Shown in pieces: positions 41,391-53,053 of a DNA stretch of 64,000 nucleotides. The notes under the pieces were generated by a model, which had not been told where the DNA came from, made no database searches, and was given only the letters and a program-made list of their open reading frames with translations. How positions within the stretch are numbered: position 1 is the stretch's first letter; each line of letters begins with the position of its first letter. The stretch comes from Spisula solida (lineage: Eukaryota; Mollusca; Bivalvia; Venerida; Mactridae): assembly GCA_947247005.1 (NCBI GenBank), contig OX365952.1:47286722-47350721 (forward strand), in the 5' to 3' direction. Made by a program: the position numbers and the translations under genes.

Positions 41391-42717
41391 AACAGAAGTT
41401 TTATTTTTTTATTTCAAAGTAATAATTATGTCACTATAGCAAGCGTTTTATCGTGATTCGAGAAATACAAAACATGCATTGTCATATACATGTATACACA
41501 AATAGAGAATATTTTAGCCATACTTTCATCAAAACAGCCATAAGACTTGATTAGTATGGACGTTTAAATTAATTAAATCATTCATTGCTCAAGATATTTG
41601 TTTCATACTTAATTGGCGCATGCGCAGTAAGGCTGATCATACGGAATTTTTCCGATTTTATTAATTTGACCAGCAAACCTTGAGCCTGTAAGAAAATCAA
41701 TAGAAAACAGTTGATGTCTAATCTGATAACGATATAAATCACAAAGACAGAAAGTCTCTAATCAAATGAGACCAGAAATGTGTGTATTTGAGCGATAATC
41801 ATAGGCTCGGTCGTCGCGTTGTTTCAAGCTCTCTGATCGATCCTTCTAGTGAATGACTCAAACGATAGTTCGGCTATTTCTTTTCTTGGCCGCTTTGTAT
41901 TCATTGCATAATGAAATATATTGGTTCATGTGGTTTTAACTAAAGAATATGTGGTCTGTTATCACAGTTTAGCAAAGTAGACCACAATGACATTCTGTAG
42001 AACGATGTACAATGATAAATAAATAGCATACATCTGCCCTGCGTTCACTGACGAAAGTTACCTACAATCACGTTAATATACTACGGGTTTTTGTCGCTAT
42101 AATCTTCGTCGAACGCTTTGTTTGCGGCAAACAATCCCCGCTTTATCAATTCTCAGTTTGAAATATGTACGGGTGCACGGGTTTTAATATTCACATTCTT
42201 TTGTTTGCCTCTGACCGCCATTGTGTTACGATTTACCAATTTAGGCACACCACCTTGGTCTATGGGTAGCCAAACTTCGCTCATGTGAGGAACCTGTTTT
42301 TCGGTAACATATCGTTTAACAGGTACGAAACAGGTAGGAAACAGGTTCGAAACGAGAGTCACGTAATCCTTCGTTAAACGCTGCGCAGCCAACGATTGTA
42401 TGGTGTATCAGTTCAACAATTGTACAAATATTACATTATGAATATAGTATCAATTGGCTGTATTAATAGCTAAGTCTACTGAGAATAGCATGGTTTCAAT
42501 ATTTTGTCTTGTCTTTTGAAATATTGTGTAATGATTATTGTATTCACCACAAAAACGTGTTTCATGTTCACAATGGATCTTTGGTGCTGACAATCCAGCA
42601 ATTCTAGTCTGAGTTAGTCGAGGATAATGCATCAGCAATCAGATCTAGTACCGACGGGAATAAATTTCTTTGTCTATTGCCGACTACCATTATACGGAAT
42701 CATAAATACTCTAAAGT
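41391..42717. other. No feature seen
   Basis: Intergenic, AT-rich, nothing recognised. Confidence 0.35.
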
Positions 42718-43620
42718 CACATATTTTCGCGGGTATTAAATTTTGTGGATGTGATAAAATTAGGACAGTTTGTTGTCCAACTTTATGTCATATTAATTTG
42801 TTGTTTATTTCACTTGAATTTGTTTTAAATTAACGTCCAGTTCGGAGCTGGACACTCATCAAATTTGGTGTTTGTTCCATTATGACATAAATGAACTTCA
42901 GAGTCCAGACTATGCAAACATAAAAAAACATCTTTTTGTGCCCGTAAATTCGGGGATAACAAAACATGGAAGAGTAATCCTATATTCTGTATTCAGGTGG
43001 TCGATTCATTGAGGGAATTAGATTTATTGGTCGAGATCAACAACGAACTGAACGAAATTTCAACTCCCTCGAAAAATAATGATGTTACAGTAGGACATTC
43101 ATTATGTAATAAAATAATAAAAAATCGGTTTATATTATTCGGACACTCCAGACCAGAAGCACTCAAGAAAAGCAAAGAGTAGTTATGTCACAAAAATGAC
43201 AGTATGCAAATTGTTTATTCTGCATGACAATGACCCTGGTCAAAATGACAAATACTAAGGTTTGGTGACTTTTGATTGATTTATAGTGGTGTTATGCATC
43301 TGGAGAATCGTTTTATGTTGTGTGTTATTGTTTTGAATCGTATAAGATGCTTTACATTACATTGCACTATGCATCGGTATGGTCTATCGTAAAATTTAAC
43401 AAAAACCTGTAAAATTACATATTTTCGTGTGTATTACTTTTCGTGGATTTCTATAAACATTTTCTTGGGCACGTAAATTCGCTGATTACAGAACATGAAA
43501 GGGTTAACTCATATCTGACTTTGAAGGGTCGGTTAATCGTGGGGATTAGATTTCGTCGTCGAGTTAAACAATGAAATCGACGAAAATTCAATTATTTCGA
43601 AAAAAACTCATTTTACAATA
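42718..43620. repeat. Two diverged copies of a dispersed repeat
   Basis: 42718-43100 and 43415-43620 share acatattttcg, cacgtaaattcg, acaaaacatgg/acagaacatga and ggtcgag with intervening drift in the same order, so they are old direct copies. Short open frames here are incidental. Confidence 0.5.
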
Positions 43621-44104
43621 CAGTACATGCAGCTTAACATAGAACGTTCCAAGTTGTATAATGTTATTTAACTGGTGGTTGAATCAGCATTCTATAAATT
43701 GTCTGAATGTAAAACAATGTGTTTCTATGATAGTGTTTGTTCAGCGTCTAGAGACTATGTCGTGAACCCTGCTCGTCCTAGGAATTGTTTTATGTGTTTA
43801 ATCTCGTGATTCAGATTGTGTGCAGACAGAGACAAAACTACGCTCGCTAGGATTTCGTGACTTCTATGGTTAAATTATATTGAATAATAGACATGGCTAT
43901 ACACTCTGTAAGATGGGTTGTGTGTTATGTCCAGCAAATTAATACAGTTATATAAACTTGTAGCAATATAATAATTGTTGTTGTACACGTATTGTGATAG
44001 GGGCTAGTACCACCTTGTTGACATGTGCAATGATACCACACCGGGCAATCACTCTAATACAGAACAAAACCGACTGCCCCAAATTCATGAGTAAGGACTA
44101 GGTG
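43621..44104. other. No feature seen
   Basis: Nothing recognised. Confidence 0.35.
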
Positions 44105-44540
44105 CCTTCGAGCACCACGTTTTTGTTTGGTTTGATCTAGAGAGGTATGTCAATGACAGATATGATTTGACCTAAGTACCTAGTTTTTTAACCCGGATGG
44201 ACGAATATTAACCTTGACCTACATTTTTAAAGATGATCATTGTGACCATCTTTCATAAATATTAGGCCAAAATTGTGACTTTCAGTTACTTCACAAGGTT
44301 TTTTTCTACTATTTGACCAGTTAGCTAGTTTTGACACCGGATGACCTAATATCGAAATTGACCTAGATTTTGTTGAGAGGATCATTTAATTGTAATGACA
44401 AGATTTCAGAATGATTAGGCCAAAACTGTAACTTCTAGTGACTACACAAGCCATTGTGGACGGACGGACGACGGACGACGGACGAAGAGTGATCACAAAA
44501 GCCCCCTGTCACTTTATGACAGGTGTGTTAAAACTCACAA
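44105..44540 (+). repeat. Modular dispersed repeat of molluscan type
   Basis: Two diverged modules of about 140 bp (gacctaagtacctagttttt .. cggatggacg .. ccttgacctac; then cggatgacctaat .. attgacctagatttt) end in gacggacgacggacgacg and acgaagagtgatcac, with a terminal hairpin ctgtcactttatgacag. I recognise this as a repeat widespread in bivalve/gastropod genomes; its class is not known to me. Related gtgaccttgacctttg patches lie at 51195 and 60255. Confidence 0.6.
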
Positions 44541-45334
44541 AAAATGAAAAAAGAGAAATAATAACATAAAACACACAAACAAACCAAGCGCAAGTCAAAA
44601 GGACAAAAACACCAAAGCTGCACAAAACTTCTACAACCAACTACTACACTCGCATAAAGCATACTACTACAGAATGTCGCATACAGCCTATTACTACAGT
44701 CTGTCGCATAAGTCAAATATAATTGCTAAGAGTCCGCAGACGACAACAAATCACTAGGACGCTCATACATCACAAGGACAAACCACAAAGGAGCACAGAA
44801 CTGACACAGTGTATATATACATGCAACAAAATCACAATCTTATCTTGGAGAAAATATCCAAACACATCCAATAAATATTCACAACAGGTCAATAAAGCAA
44901 ATTTCCCCCATGAAACGATCGCTAATCTGTCTTATAAAAGATCGACGGCGACTTCATACTTCATTATTTGATATCAAAAATGTCATGATTTAGCAGAAAG
45001 CAGCATACTACAGGAACAACAAAACACGGGAGGCACAAAAACACAAATACAAATGAAAAAATAAAAAGGATCACTGAAGGTGCAGAAATACATACAGCTT
45101 TAATTATAGATTACACTTGCAAACGCCAAAAGAACAAAAACAACAGTATGATACTGCACATCAACAAAATTCAACCATACTTGACAGAGCATGACCTACT
45201 GTACATTATATCGAAGCATATATGAGAGCAACAACCTCTCTTTATTCAACAATTCAGTCAAATTTCTATGGCAAATATTTACTTTCAATTATTCATTCCA
45301 CTTCATTCAGTACATCCAACCATATATCTTAAAG
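44541..45334. other. A-rich intergenic stretch
   Basis: Strongly A-rich on the plus strand (aaaacacaaa-type words). No element defined. Confidence 0.35.
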
Positions 45335-45690
45335 ACGATATTAAGTTAGACAGGGTATGACGCACTCAACTTAACTAGTTGAGCACATAAAACATTAAAA
45401 ACATACAAGGTACAATGCCCAACTGAACCAACCGAGCACAGAAAACATAAAACACATACAAGGCACAATGACCAACTAAACAAGTAAATATCTGTCCAAG
45501 CCCAAGTTGTCCAAAGTAGAATGCCCTAGCTGAATGACCCAGTTCCAACAGTAACACGGCTATATATAATACCTAGTCTTAGCTGTCAGAAATCCTTCGA
45601 AGTAGACAATTATCCAAGGCGATAATATTATTAAGTCGGACAGGGAAGGCAGCACTCAACTCAACCTGTCGAGCACAGAAAACATAAACA
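45335..45690 (-). mobile_element. Two adjacent retroposon R copies
   Basis: Copy 1 (45335-45590): gacgatattaagttagacag, then a doubled internal part with gagcacagaaaacat, aaggcacaatg, and gctgaatgacccagttccaa. Copy 2 (45625-45690): gataatattattaagtcgga and cagggaaggcagcactcaac. Both have the fixed terminus at the left. Confidence 0.78.
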
Positions 45691-46519
45691 CACTTATTAC
45701 AACTAATCGTGTAATGAGAACTCATAAAAGACTCTCTGTGGTGTTGCTGGTATAGGTCACGTGTGATGTTATCTTTTAATAAAATGAATCGACTAGTGGT
45801 CCTTATGTGAGGTTCTCGAAATAATGTAAGTAGCTCATGCGATGTCACGTATGGTCGTTATTAGAGATTCAAATTATAATATACGTTCCCTGAGGTCACG
45901 TGATCATACCAGTGTGAACACTTGTGGTATTATCCAAGACAAACTCAATTTAAAATATATGGCAATGAATCATACTAGCGAGTCTCTTGTGGCGTGACAC
46001 ACCGATAGTAAACTAAAATCAATATACATTGTACTTCAATGCAGTGTAAATGACAGTTAAGTTGTATTATGCTTCTTTGAGTTCAACTAATCATACACCC
46101 ATTAAAAGTTATAAGTACACCGACTTGTGATGCGTGTATTTCTTTATCTTGTTCATTCTTTGCATGTTTAGAAGCATTATGGAAAGAGCTACAATAATCA
46201 CAAAGAAAGAATGGGTTATTCTTCTTTTCCTTGGGAATAAGTGCAGCACATTTTTTTAACTTATGTCAAAATATTTAAATTTTCCCTTAAGATGCTGTGT
46301 ACATATCCGCTCATACGTCACTGTGACAATATCATACCTTTAGGGTAATGCCTATTGCTTTATTCATATATTTAGAGGAGAAGATAGGTAAACATGTGTA
46401 GGCGAAATTTAGAATACATATGTAACATGGTGTATATTTATTCAAATGACTATCAAACATGTTTAGTAACGGACATACATGCGATGCTGTCATTTTTCAA
46501 CAAATTAAAACAATTCGGA
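45691..46519. other. No feature seen
   Basis: Nothing recognised. Confidence 0.35.
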
Positions 46520-47040
46520 CAGGGAAGACAGGCAAGACAGCACTGAACATATACATGGAAAGACAGCACTGAACATATACATGGAAAGACAGCACTGAAC
46601 ATATACAGGGAAAGACAGCACTGAACATATACAGGGAAAGACAGCACTGAACATATACAGGGAAGGCAGCACTGAACATATACAGGGAAGACAGCACTGA
46701 ACATATACAGGTAAGACAGCGCTGAGCATATACAGGGAAGACATCACAGAACATATACAGGGAAGACAGCATTGAACATATACAGGGAAGACAGCACTGA
46801 ACATATACAGGGAAGACAGCACTGAACATATACAGGGAAGACAGCACTGAACATATACAGGGAAGACAGCACTGAACATATACAGGGAAGACATCACTGA
46901 ACATATACAGGGAAGACATCACTGAACATATACAGGGAAGACAGCACTGAACATATACAGGGAAGACAGCACTGAACATATACAGGGAAGACAGCAAGAC
47001 AGCACTGAACATATGCAGGGAACTCAGCACTGAACATATA
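46520..47040. repeat. 25-bp minisatellite, about 21 copies, derived from retroposon R
   Basis: Unit cagggaagacagcactgaac+atata, period 25. The unit is nearly the terminal segment of retroposon R (cggacagggaaggcagcactcaac). The array starts right after an ttcggacagggaag stretch and is followed by gacaaaaggcacaag, as if it had expanded inside an R copy. The minus-strand open frames up to 248 codons are products of the period. Confidence 0.93.
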
Positions 47041-47927
47041 CGACAGAGGACAAAAGGCACAAGAAATAACCCAAAGTTATACAAAAGACAATCACAGTGA
47101 AAAGGACAAACAAGATCAACATGAAGGTATAGGTTAACGCATACTAAGGAAGGCATATATATAAGAACAATGGAGATATGATGGTTATAAATGGACCAAA
47201 TAATGACCAGTTCAAACTCAAGTATGTAAGGACATATTCTCAATGTTTAACTGTCGCACAGTTTAGCTGCAGCATTAGATGATATCGTAGTATCGATATC
47301 CAATCTATAGTTACAAATAGCTTCAATGTCTGACAACATTTAGTTTAGGAAATCATGATGGGGTTGTAAATCACCCAATAATTAGTCTCAAAACAAGGAA
47401 ATTGGCTTTTATAATGGGACGCCTTGTTTTACGTGTACGGGTCGAAGTCATAATTGATTGCCCGTGATGGCAGACAAGTTCCAAATTTCGCAATAAAACC
47501 AAAAAGCATCTGTCACATTGGAAATACGGTGCGTTAGTCTAGGATGAGATACTATATATACATTAGATGGATGACACTGTAGAAACTCGTTTTCTCCTTG
47601 TCCGAGGTAAGTAAGGAGAACGAAGCAAATTACAAATCTACTTTGAAAGCACGAATGTTCTTCCTTTGTCCAAGTTCAAGTAGAATTATAACAGAAATAA
47701 AATGTGTCGTTGAGTCCGGGTACAGAAGTGGCATTGTCTTAAGGGAAATCCAAAGGACCAAAACAATCCAAGAACGTCTTTGTATCTCTATACAGCCTTT
47801 TAATACAGTTAAGCCACGAGAAATGTCCATTTTAAGACATGTTGTTTGGTTGCCTGCTGATTGCTTGATATACTATAACAAATATTATAAATGAACGTTG
47901 TAACTCCATTACAGCGGGCATATAGAT
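47041..47927. other. No feature seen
   Basis: A 98-codon open frame at 47598-47894 has no recognisable family; likely chance. Confidence 0.35.
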
Positions 47928-48020
47928 TTGACATAGCTGAAACTTGGTCAATTAGCTTTTTGGTAGCTTTAACTAGGTCAATTTAGATTTTGGTAACTGA
48001 AACTAGGTCTTTCAGCCTTT
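47928..48020. repeat. Three-copy degenerate tandem repeat, about 32-35 bp
   Basis: agctgaaacttggtcaatta, gctttaactaggtcaattta, actgaaactaggtctttcag. Confidence 0.55.
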
Positions 48021-48049
48021 AGACAGCTTGGAATTGGACTTTCGGCGGT

Positions 48050-48195
48050 GAAGTTCAATTCTTCGTTTAATTATGTGTTGGGCATTTAGTCGTGTAATTG
48101 TTGTATATGATGTTTTAATGTTTTAATGGTTTCTTTGCTCGGCTGTTTTAGTTGAGTACTGCTTTCTCTGCCCGATTATCTATAATCTTCAAATC
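48050..48195 (+). mobile_element. Retroposon R copy, plus orientation
   Basis: tgttgggcatttagtcgtgt, then gctcggctgttttagttgag and actgctttctctgcccgatt, ending atctataatctt. Lies immediately left of the duplicated segment. Confidence 0.72.
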
Positions 48196-48215
48196 AGTTC
48201 GATCCGAAACAATTT

Positions 48216-51200
48216 GATGATGCACTAAACTTCACGTCATACGTTGACAGTTGTGCTAGTACAATGATACGTTGATGAAACAAGTATATATCGATTTATT
48301 TCTAACAATTCTGAGTGTTTTTGTGATTGAAAGTATGATGAAAGGGCTTCAGTAAAGTAATTTCCTTTTATTGACATTGATCAGTTCAAAATCGTCCATA
48401 TCACAAAGACGCTCATTTAACTATTTCCAAGTTCCAACACGATCACAGAGAAGTCGTAAATCCCACATGAGGATATAAATCAAACCAAGTGATTTTAGAA
48501 ACCTGTAATTTAATGTCCGTTTATTTCTAGTGTGGCTAGGGAGATACTCTGATTTCATTTGTAGAATTTTTGTGTACAGTATTGAATATTGTCTGGGTTG
48601 AATCGGAGTGAAGTTTGGTAGCAATAGTTGTAACATAAATACCCACATCATCTCTTATATTTTCCTTCGCAACCACTGAATAAAACAAAGGAGGGTTCCA
48701 CCCGTTGTAAACCTTCCCTAACATAGATAAAAAACGACTTAGTCCCATCCGTTGTTAACCCTCCTTAACGACTACAAAACGACATTGATGTCTGGAGACC
48801 CATTAGCATTGTGCAATGTCTCCATGGTGTGCCCTTATTAATGAAAGAAATAATATGCCCGCGCGAATAATACTCACATAAAAATCTAATTTCATAACGT
48901 ATACATGTACGACCAAATACAGATATTGTGCCGACAAAATAGGCATCAATGGACATGGAAATAAATAAAGGTATGGCTATGTTCTTGGTATCATGATAAA
49001 GAGGTATACCTAATGGACCAAAACCGTATTCAATTATCGTTTAGGTTTGATAGTTGACGGTTATTCCTAAAGTCAGAGACCTGTGCCGAGACAACCAGAC
49101 ATAAAAAGTCAAGACAAGACAAGAGACAACACGTAGCTACCTCACTGACCAAGACACACTTAAACTTGCTGGGAATCTTCCCTGACAAGAGGAGATGCGC
49201 ATATTGTTAGAATGATCTGGTGATCTGTTGATACTTGAGTGATATCATCAAACATCGATCATATCAATAATCTTGTCTATATGGTCAAACAAATTTTACT
49301 GGCTAGAGGAAAGAATGCTGTAAGCATAATCACATGTCTTAGAGAAGGTATACTTGTTCATAAGATCGAAAAACTGTTTTCAAGAAAGAATGCTGTTAGC
49401 ATAACCACATATCATAGAGAATGTATACTTGTTCATATGATTAAACGAACTGTTTTCGAGAAAGGAAAATGGTATAGTATAACAGTACAAAGAATAAAAT
49501 ACTCTTACACATGTATTCCGAATTTCGTGGCTGTATAACTATTTCAAAAATAGGATGTTGAACTCAGCTATGTTTTTCAGCTATGCAAATGAAGAAATAC
49601 TTTATAACGGATTTGTAGCGAACCTTCGGTGTAATAACACAAGCTAAGCCGTGTATTTACGATTGTAGACATTTACATCTTAATCTGTTACTAAAGTCTA
49701 AACGCAGTGCCAATATATTATGGATTACTTAACAATGAACAACGATGGTAATACATAATAAGACAGGAAAACGATGATTTAACAATATAATGGGTCATTG
49801 GCATGCCATACATCATGATCACATTAGTGTTTGCTCACTATATACCCATATTCTTGTGAAAATATCTTTGTTGTATTTAATCATGTCGCTAAATAGTAGA
49901 ATGAGGCTGCAGAAACATCAATAGCCATCGATGTTAATAACACCTCCAATACTTCATTTGACAGTCAACTAAGGAAATACAAATGCTCCAGAATGACAAC
50001 TATACGTATTTCCTAATGTCGTAAATGACACACATATTACAAGTAGAAAATCGGACAGCGAAGGCAGCACTTAACACTTAACACGAATCCTTGCTATTTG
50101 TTTTAGTATGATGTACTCACAAGAAAAATGGACAATTTATATTATTGTAGCTAACATAGAAGATATGAGGGTCGTAGCATTTCGTATTTACAATACTCGA
50201 ACTTGTTAGCAGTTCCAAAGAGTGTCTCTCCGAAGATGTTCCGTTACATAACGAGTGTTGTATAGATCAAGCACGGGAAGAGAACCATCACGAGGACTGT
50301 CTGTAATGGTACCGTATGTATACATACTCTTGTTATCTCAACATTGTTTTCAAAACGTGGAGAATCCCCATCCCGAATATACGAATGTATATCTACTGCG
50401 TACATAGGATGAATACTTCTCATAAATATATACTTGTAGTCGGAAGGGAGAATTCGCAATTGTCTAATTCTTTGACAAAGAAAATTTTGTTATACAGACA
50501 CATTTCTGAAAAGTGTATTGATTTTTACTTATGTGGAGACGAGCGGAAATAAATCTAGCAATGTTTTAACCAGATCACGCATACTCGTGGAATTATCTTC
50601 GTCTAAGGTTCAATACCATCTAGTCACATGGTAATGATATAATTGAACTACATTTGTATTTCGATTGATTAATGGCGGCGGCCTCCATTTATTTGCAAAA
50701 AACTGAATTCAAATCAGAGGGAGACAAGGTTTTAAAATAAAATGTTCTATACACTACAATACGGCGATAAAATAAAGCAGCGTCTATACAACATCTTGTT
50801 AGGATGCAAAACAATCTCCAAACTGCCCTGGAAAACATCAGAAAACAGACACGACATGCTTTTCCGGAAATAATAGCACAGTAAACTGATCAATGCGGCA
50901 TGTCACTGTCGCCTTTAGAAATCGTAAGTAATAATGTTCCAGTATTGTGATAGCGAAATTCACTTAACTGTCCTGTTTTAGACAACAGCAGAAAATGAGA
51001 CGGTTGTTATGATACAATAGAGAGCGGTTTGTAAGCAGTGAGGTGGTAAAGGTCAATAAAAATACTAAATCAAGAAGCCATTATGTGGTATTTCAATTGG
51101 ACACTTTGGACCGGTGTGCATTGTGTGCAAAATAAAGGCACCGAGTAGTAGACATACAACAAGAGATGTTTGGCAGCCTAATAGTCAGAAACGGTAAATG

Positions 51201-52114
51201 TCACAGTGACCTTGACCTTTGGCCTTACAACGTCAAAACCAATACACAGTTGATGACCATGTTCCATTGTAAAGTTTCAGGATCCTAGGAAAACGGAAAC
51301 CATTTGGTCTACCGACGTACCGACCGACCAACAGACCGGCATTTGCAAAGCGATATACCCCCTCATCAAAGATGGGAAGGGGCCATAATTACAATCAAAC
51401 TTACTAGATGAACATCTATTAAGAAAATTTCGTAGGACCTATGAATTCGCTTACGATAAGGTTGTCTATTAAGAAACGACCCCGTGGTTCAAAATCGAGT
51501 GGCGATCTTATATCACTTTTTTTCTTTATCAACTGCGAGCTCGTGAATATATTTTCTGGTTCAATCCATCTCTACATATGTGTATAAGATACATAAAAAT
51601 GATGTATCGTCACAATTGTACATTGTAGCAAAATGAGGTATCGTCACAATTGTACATTATTACAAATTGAGGTATCGTCACAATTGTATATTGTAACAAA
51701 ATGGGATAAAGTCACAATTGTACATTGTAGCAAAATGAGGTATCGTCACAGCTGTACTTTGTAACTAAATGAGCTATCGTCACAAGTGTACATTGTAGCA
51801 AAAAATTGAGGTATCGTCACAATTGTATATTGTAGAAAATGAGGAACCGTCACATATGTAATTTCTACACATTGTAACATAACGTGGTATCGTATAATCA
51901 AATAGCTATGATAAACCAGGACAATCTGTCCAGACAGTGTTCCATTAGATATTTGAAGAAAGTGCAAACTAGACATAGACAATACAGGACTTCGCCAAAA
52001 TATGTATAGCTTCTGTGCCTCAAATAAGGCGTATGTTGTCAATACCAATTACGAGTCACCAGTAAGCGGCAACGATACAGTACTGAAGCCGTAGGCAGAT
52101 GTGCTAAGACAGAT
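48216..52114. repeat. Segmental duplication, copy 1 (3.9 kb)
   Basis: Direct duplicate of 56291-61142; starts gatgatgcactaaac and ends gtgctaagacagat in both. Most aligned bases are identical by eye (roughly nine in ten). No convincing gene inside. Contains a 34-bp array (51603-51900), a gtgaccttgacctttg repeat patch and a trace of retroposon R at 50052. Confidence 0.93.
51603..51900. repeat. 34-bp minisatellite, about 8 copies (in duplicate 1)
   Basis: Unit tgaggtatcgtcacaattgt+acattgtagcaaaa, period about 34; units differ from each other more than from the matching units of duplicate 2, so the array predates the duplication. Confidence 0.9.
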
Positions 52115-53048
52115 ATTATCCGATTACATGAAGCACAAAGGGGAACGGGAAGTACATGGTACAAACCATAATTCAAACTATGTGTCGTAATAAGCTGTGC
52201 ACACGAGTCAGTCTACGGTCATTCAATATATAATGCGAACTATCAATTATCTCTAAAAACCCGTCAAGATAAATAAACGAAATTTCGCATAATAAATATT
52301 TAAGTCATTTTAGGTTTAATTAAAAAAATTAAGGACTTTTACGGTGACGACGTCATCAGCGCGCGCCTTCCTTCGACGTCACTTAATACAACATGGACGC
52401 GGTAACGTCACAAGATTAATGTAGTTAACATAACAATCGAGCGCCGTCGAAACAAAAGTTCAGCAATTTATTATTACCTTGCCATATGATTGTGTTAAAA
52501 TGCCCTCTTTCATATTCCGAAGTGTCAAGACTATCGAATGAAAATACGATCGGCAGAATAACAATCAAAGAAGACCAGTGGTCCGGAAAGGATATCAATG
52601 AAACACTAAAATATGAGATAATTTTTGAAAGCAGACATAATATTTACATGCGAAGAGAAAGTCCAGGAAAAGGAGAGTGGTTTTGACTCTGTTCATTCGA
52701 TTTTGCGGAACATGTTAAACTTGTGCAAGGATTGTGCTCGTTGTGCTCGGTGGGTGTCCTATCTTTTGACGTCAGAACAAACAGAACGTCGCGTCAAACA
52801 TGTTACCGACTTGCTTTAGCGCTTTATGGGTGGGGGGCAAAACGTTCTTTCCTTATTTTTGATTATATATGAGACGTAGATACGTTCATACAAGCTGGAA
52901 ATGCGACGACAGTTACATGGGGATTCGACTTCCTGGTTCACATCGGAATAAATAGGCCGCGTCCATGTAGTGTAAAGTGTATGTGCGCAGTTGCCTAGCA
53001 ACGCGAATAGAAGGTATGTCGAAATGATTAAGGTCGGCCATTGATCAC
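52115..53048. other. Intergenic, with a CRE-rich patch
   Basis: 52345-52410 holds gacgacgtcatcagcgcgcg, cgacgtcactt and gtaacgtcac in a locally GC-rich stretch, promoter-like in composition; the following open frame 52486-52686 (66 aa) has no recognisable family. No gene called. Confidence 0.4.
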
Positions 53049-53053
53049 ATAGA

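Noticed and set aside
46453..47243. Minus-strand frames of 248 and 130 codons rich in YMFSAVFPVYVQCC
   Set aside because: A by-product of the 25-bp array; the hydrophobic composition is set by the repeat, with no start context or splice structure.
48216..52114. Duplicated 4-kb unit as a gene duplication
   Set aside because: Neither copy has an open frame over about 100 codons, no conserved protein motif and no consistent exon structure shared by both copies.
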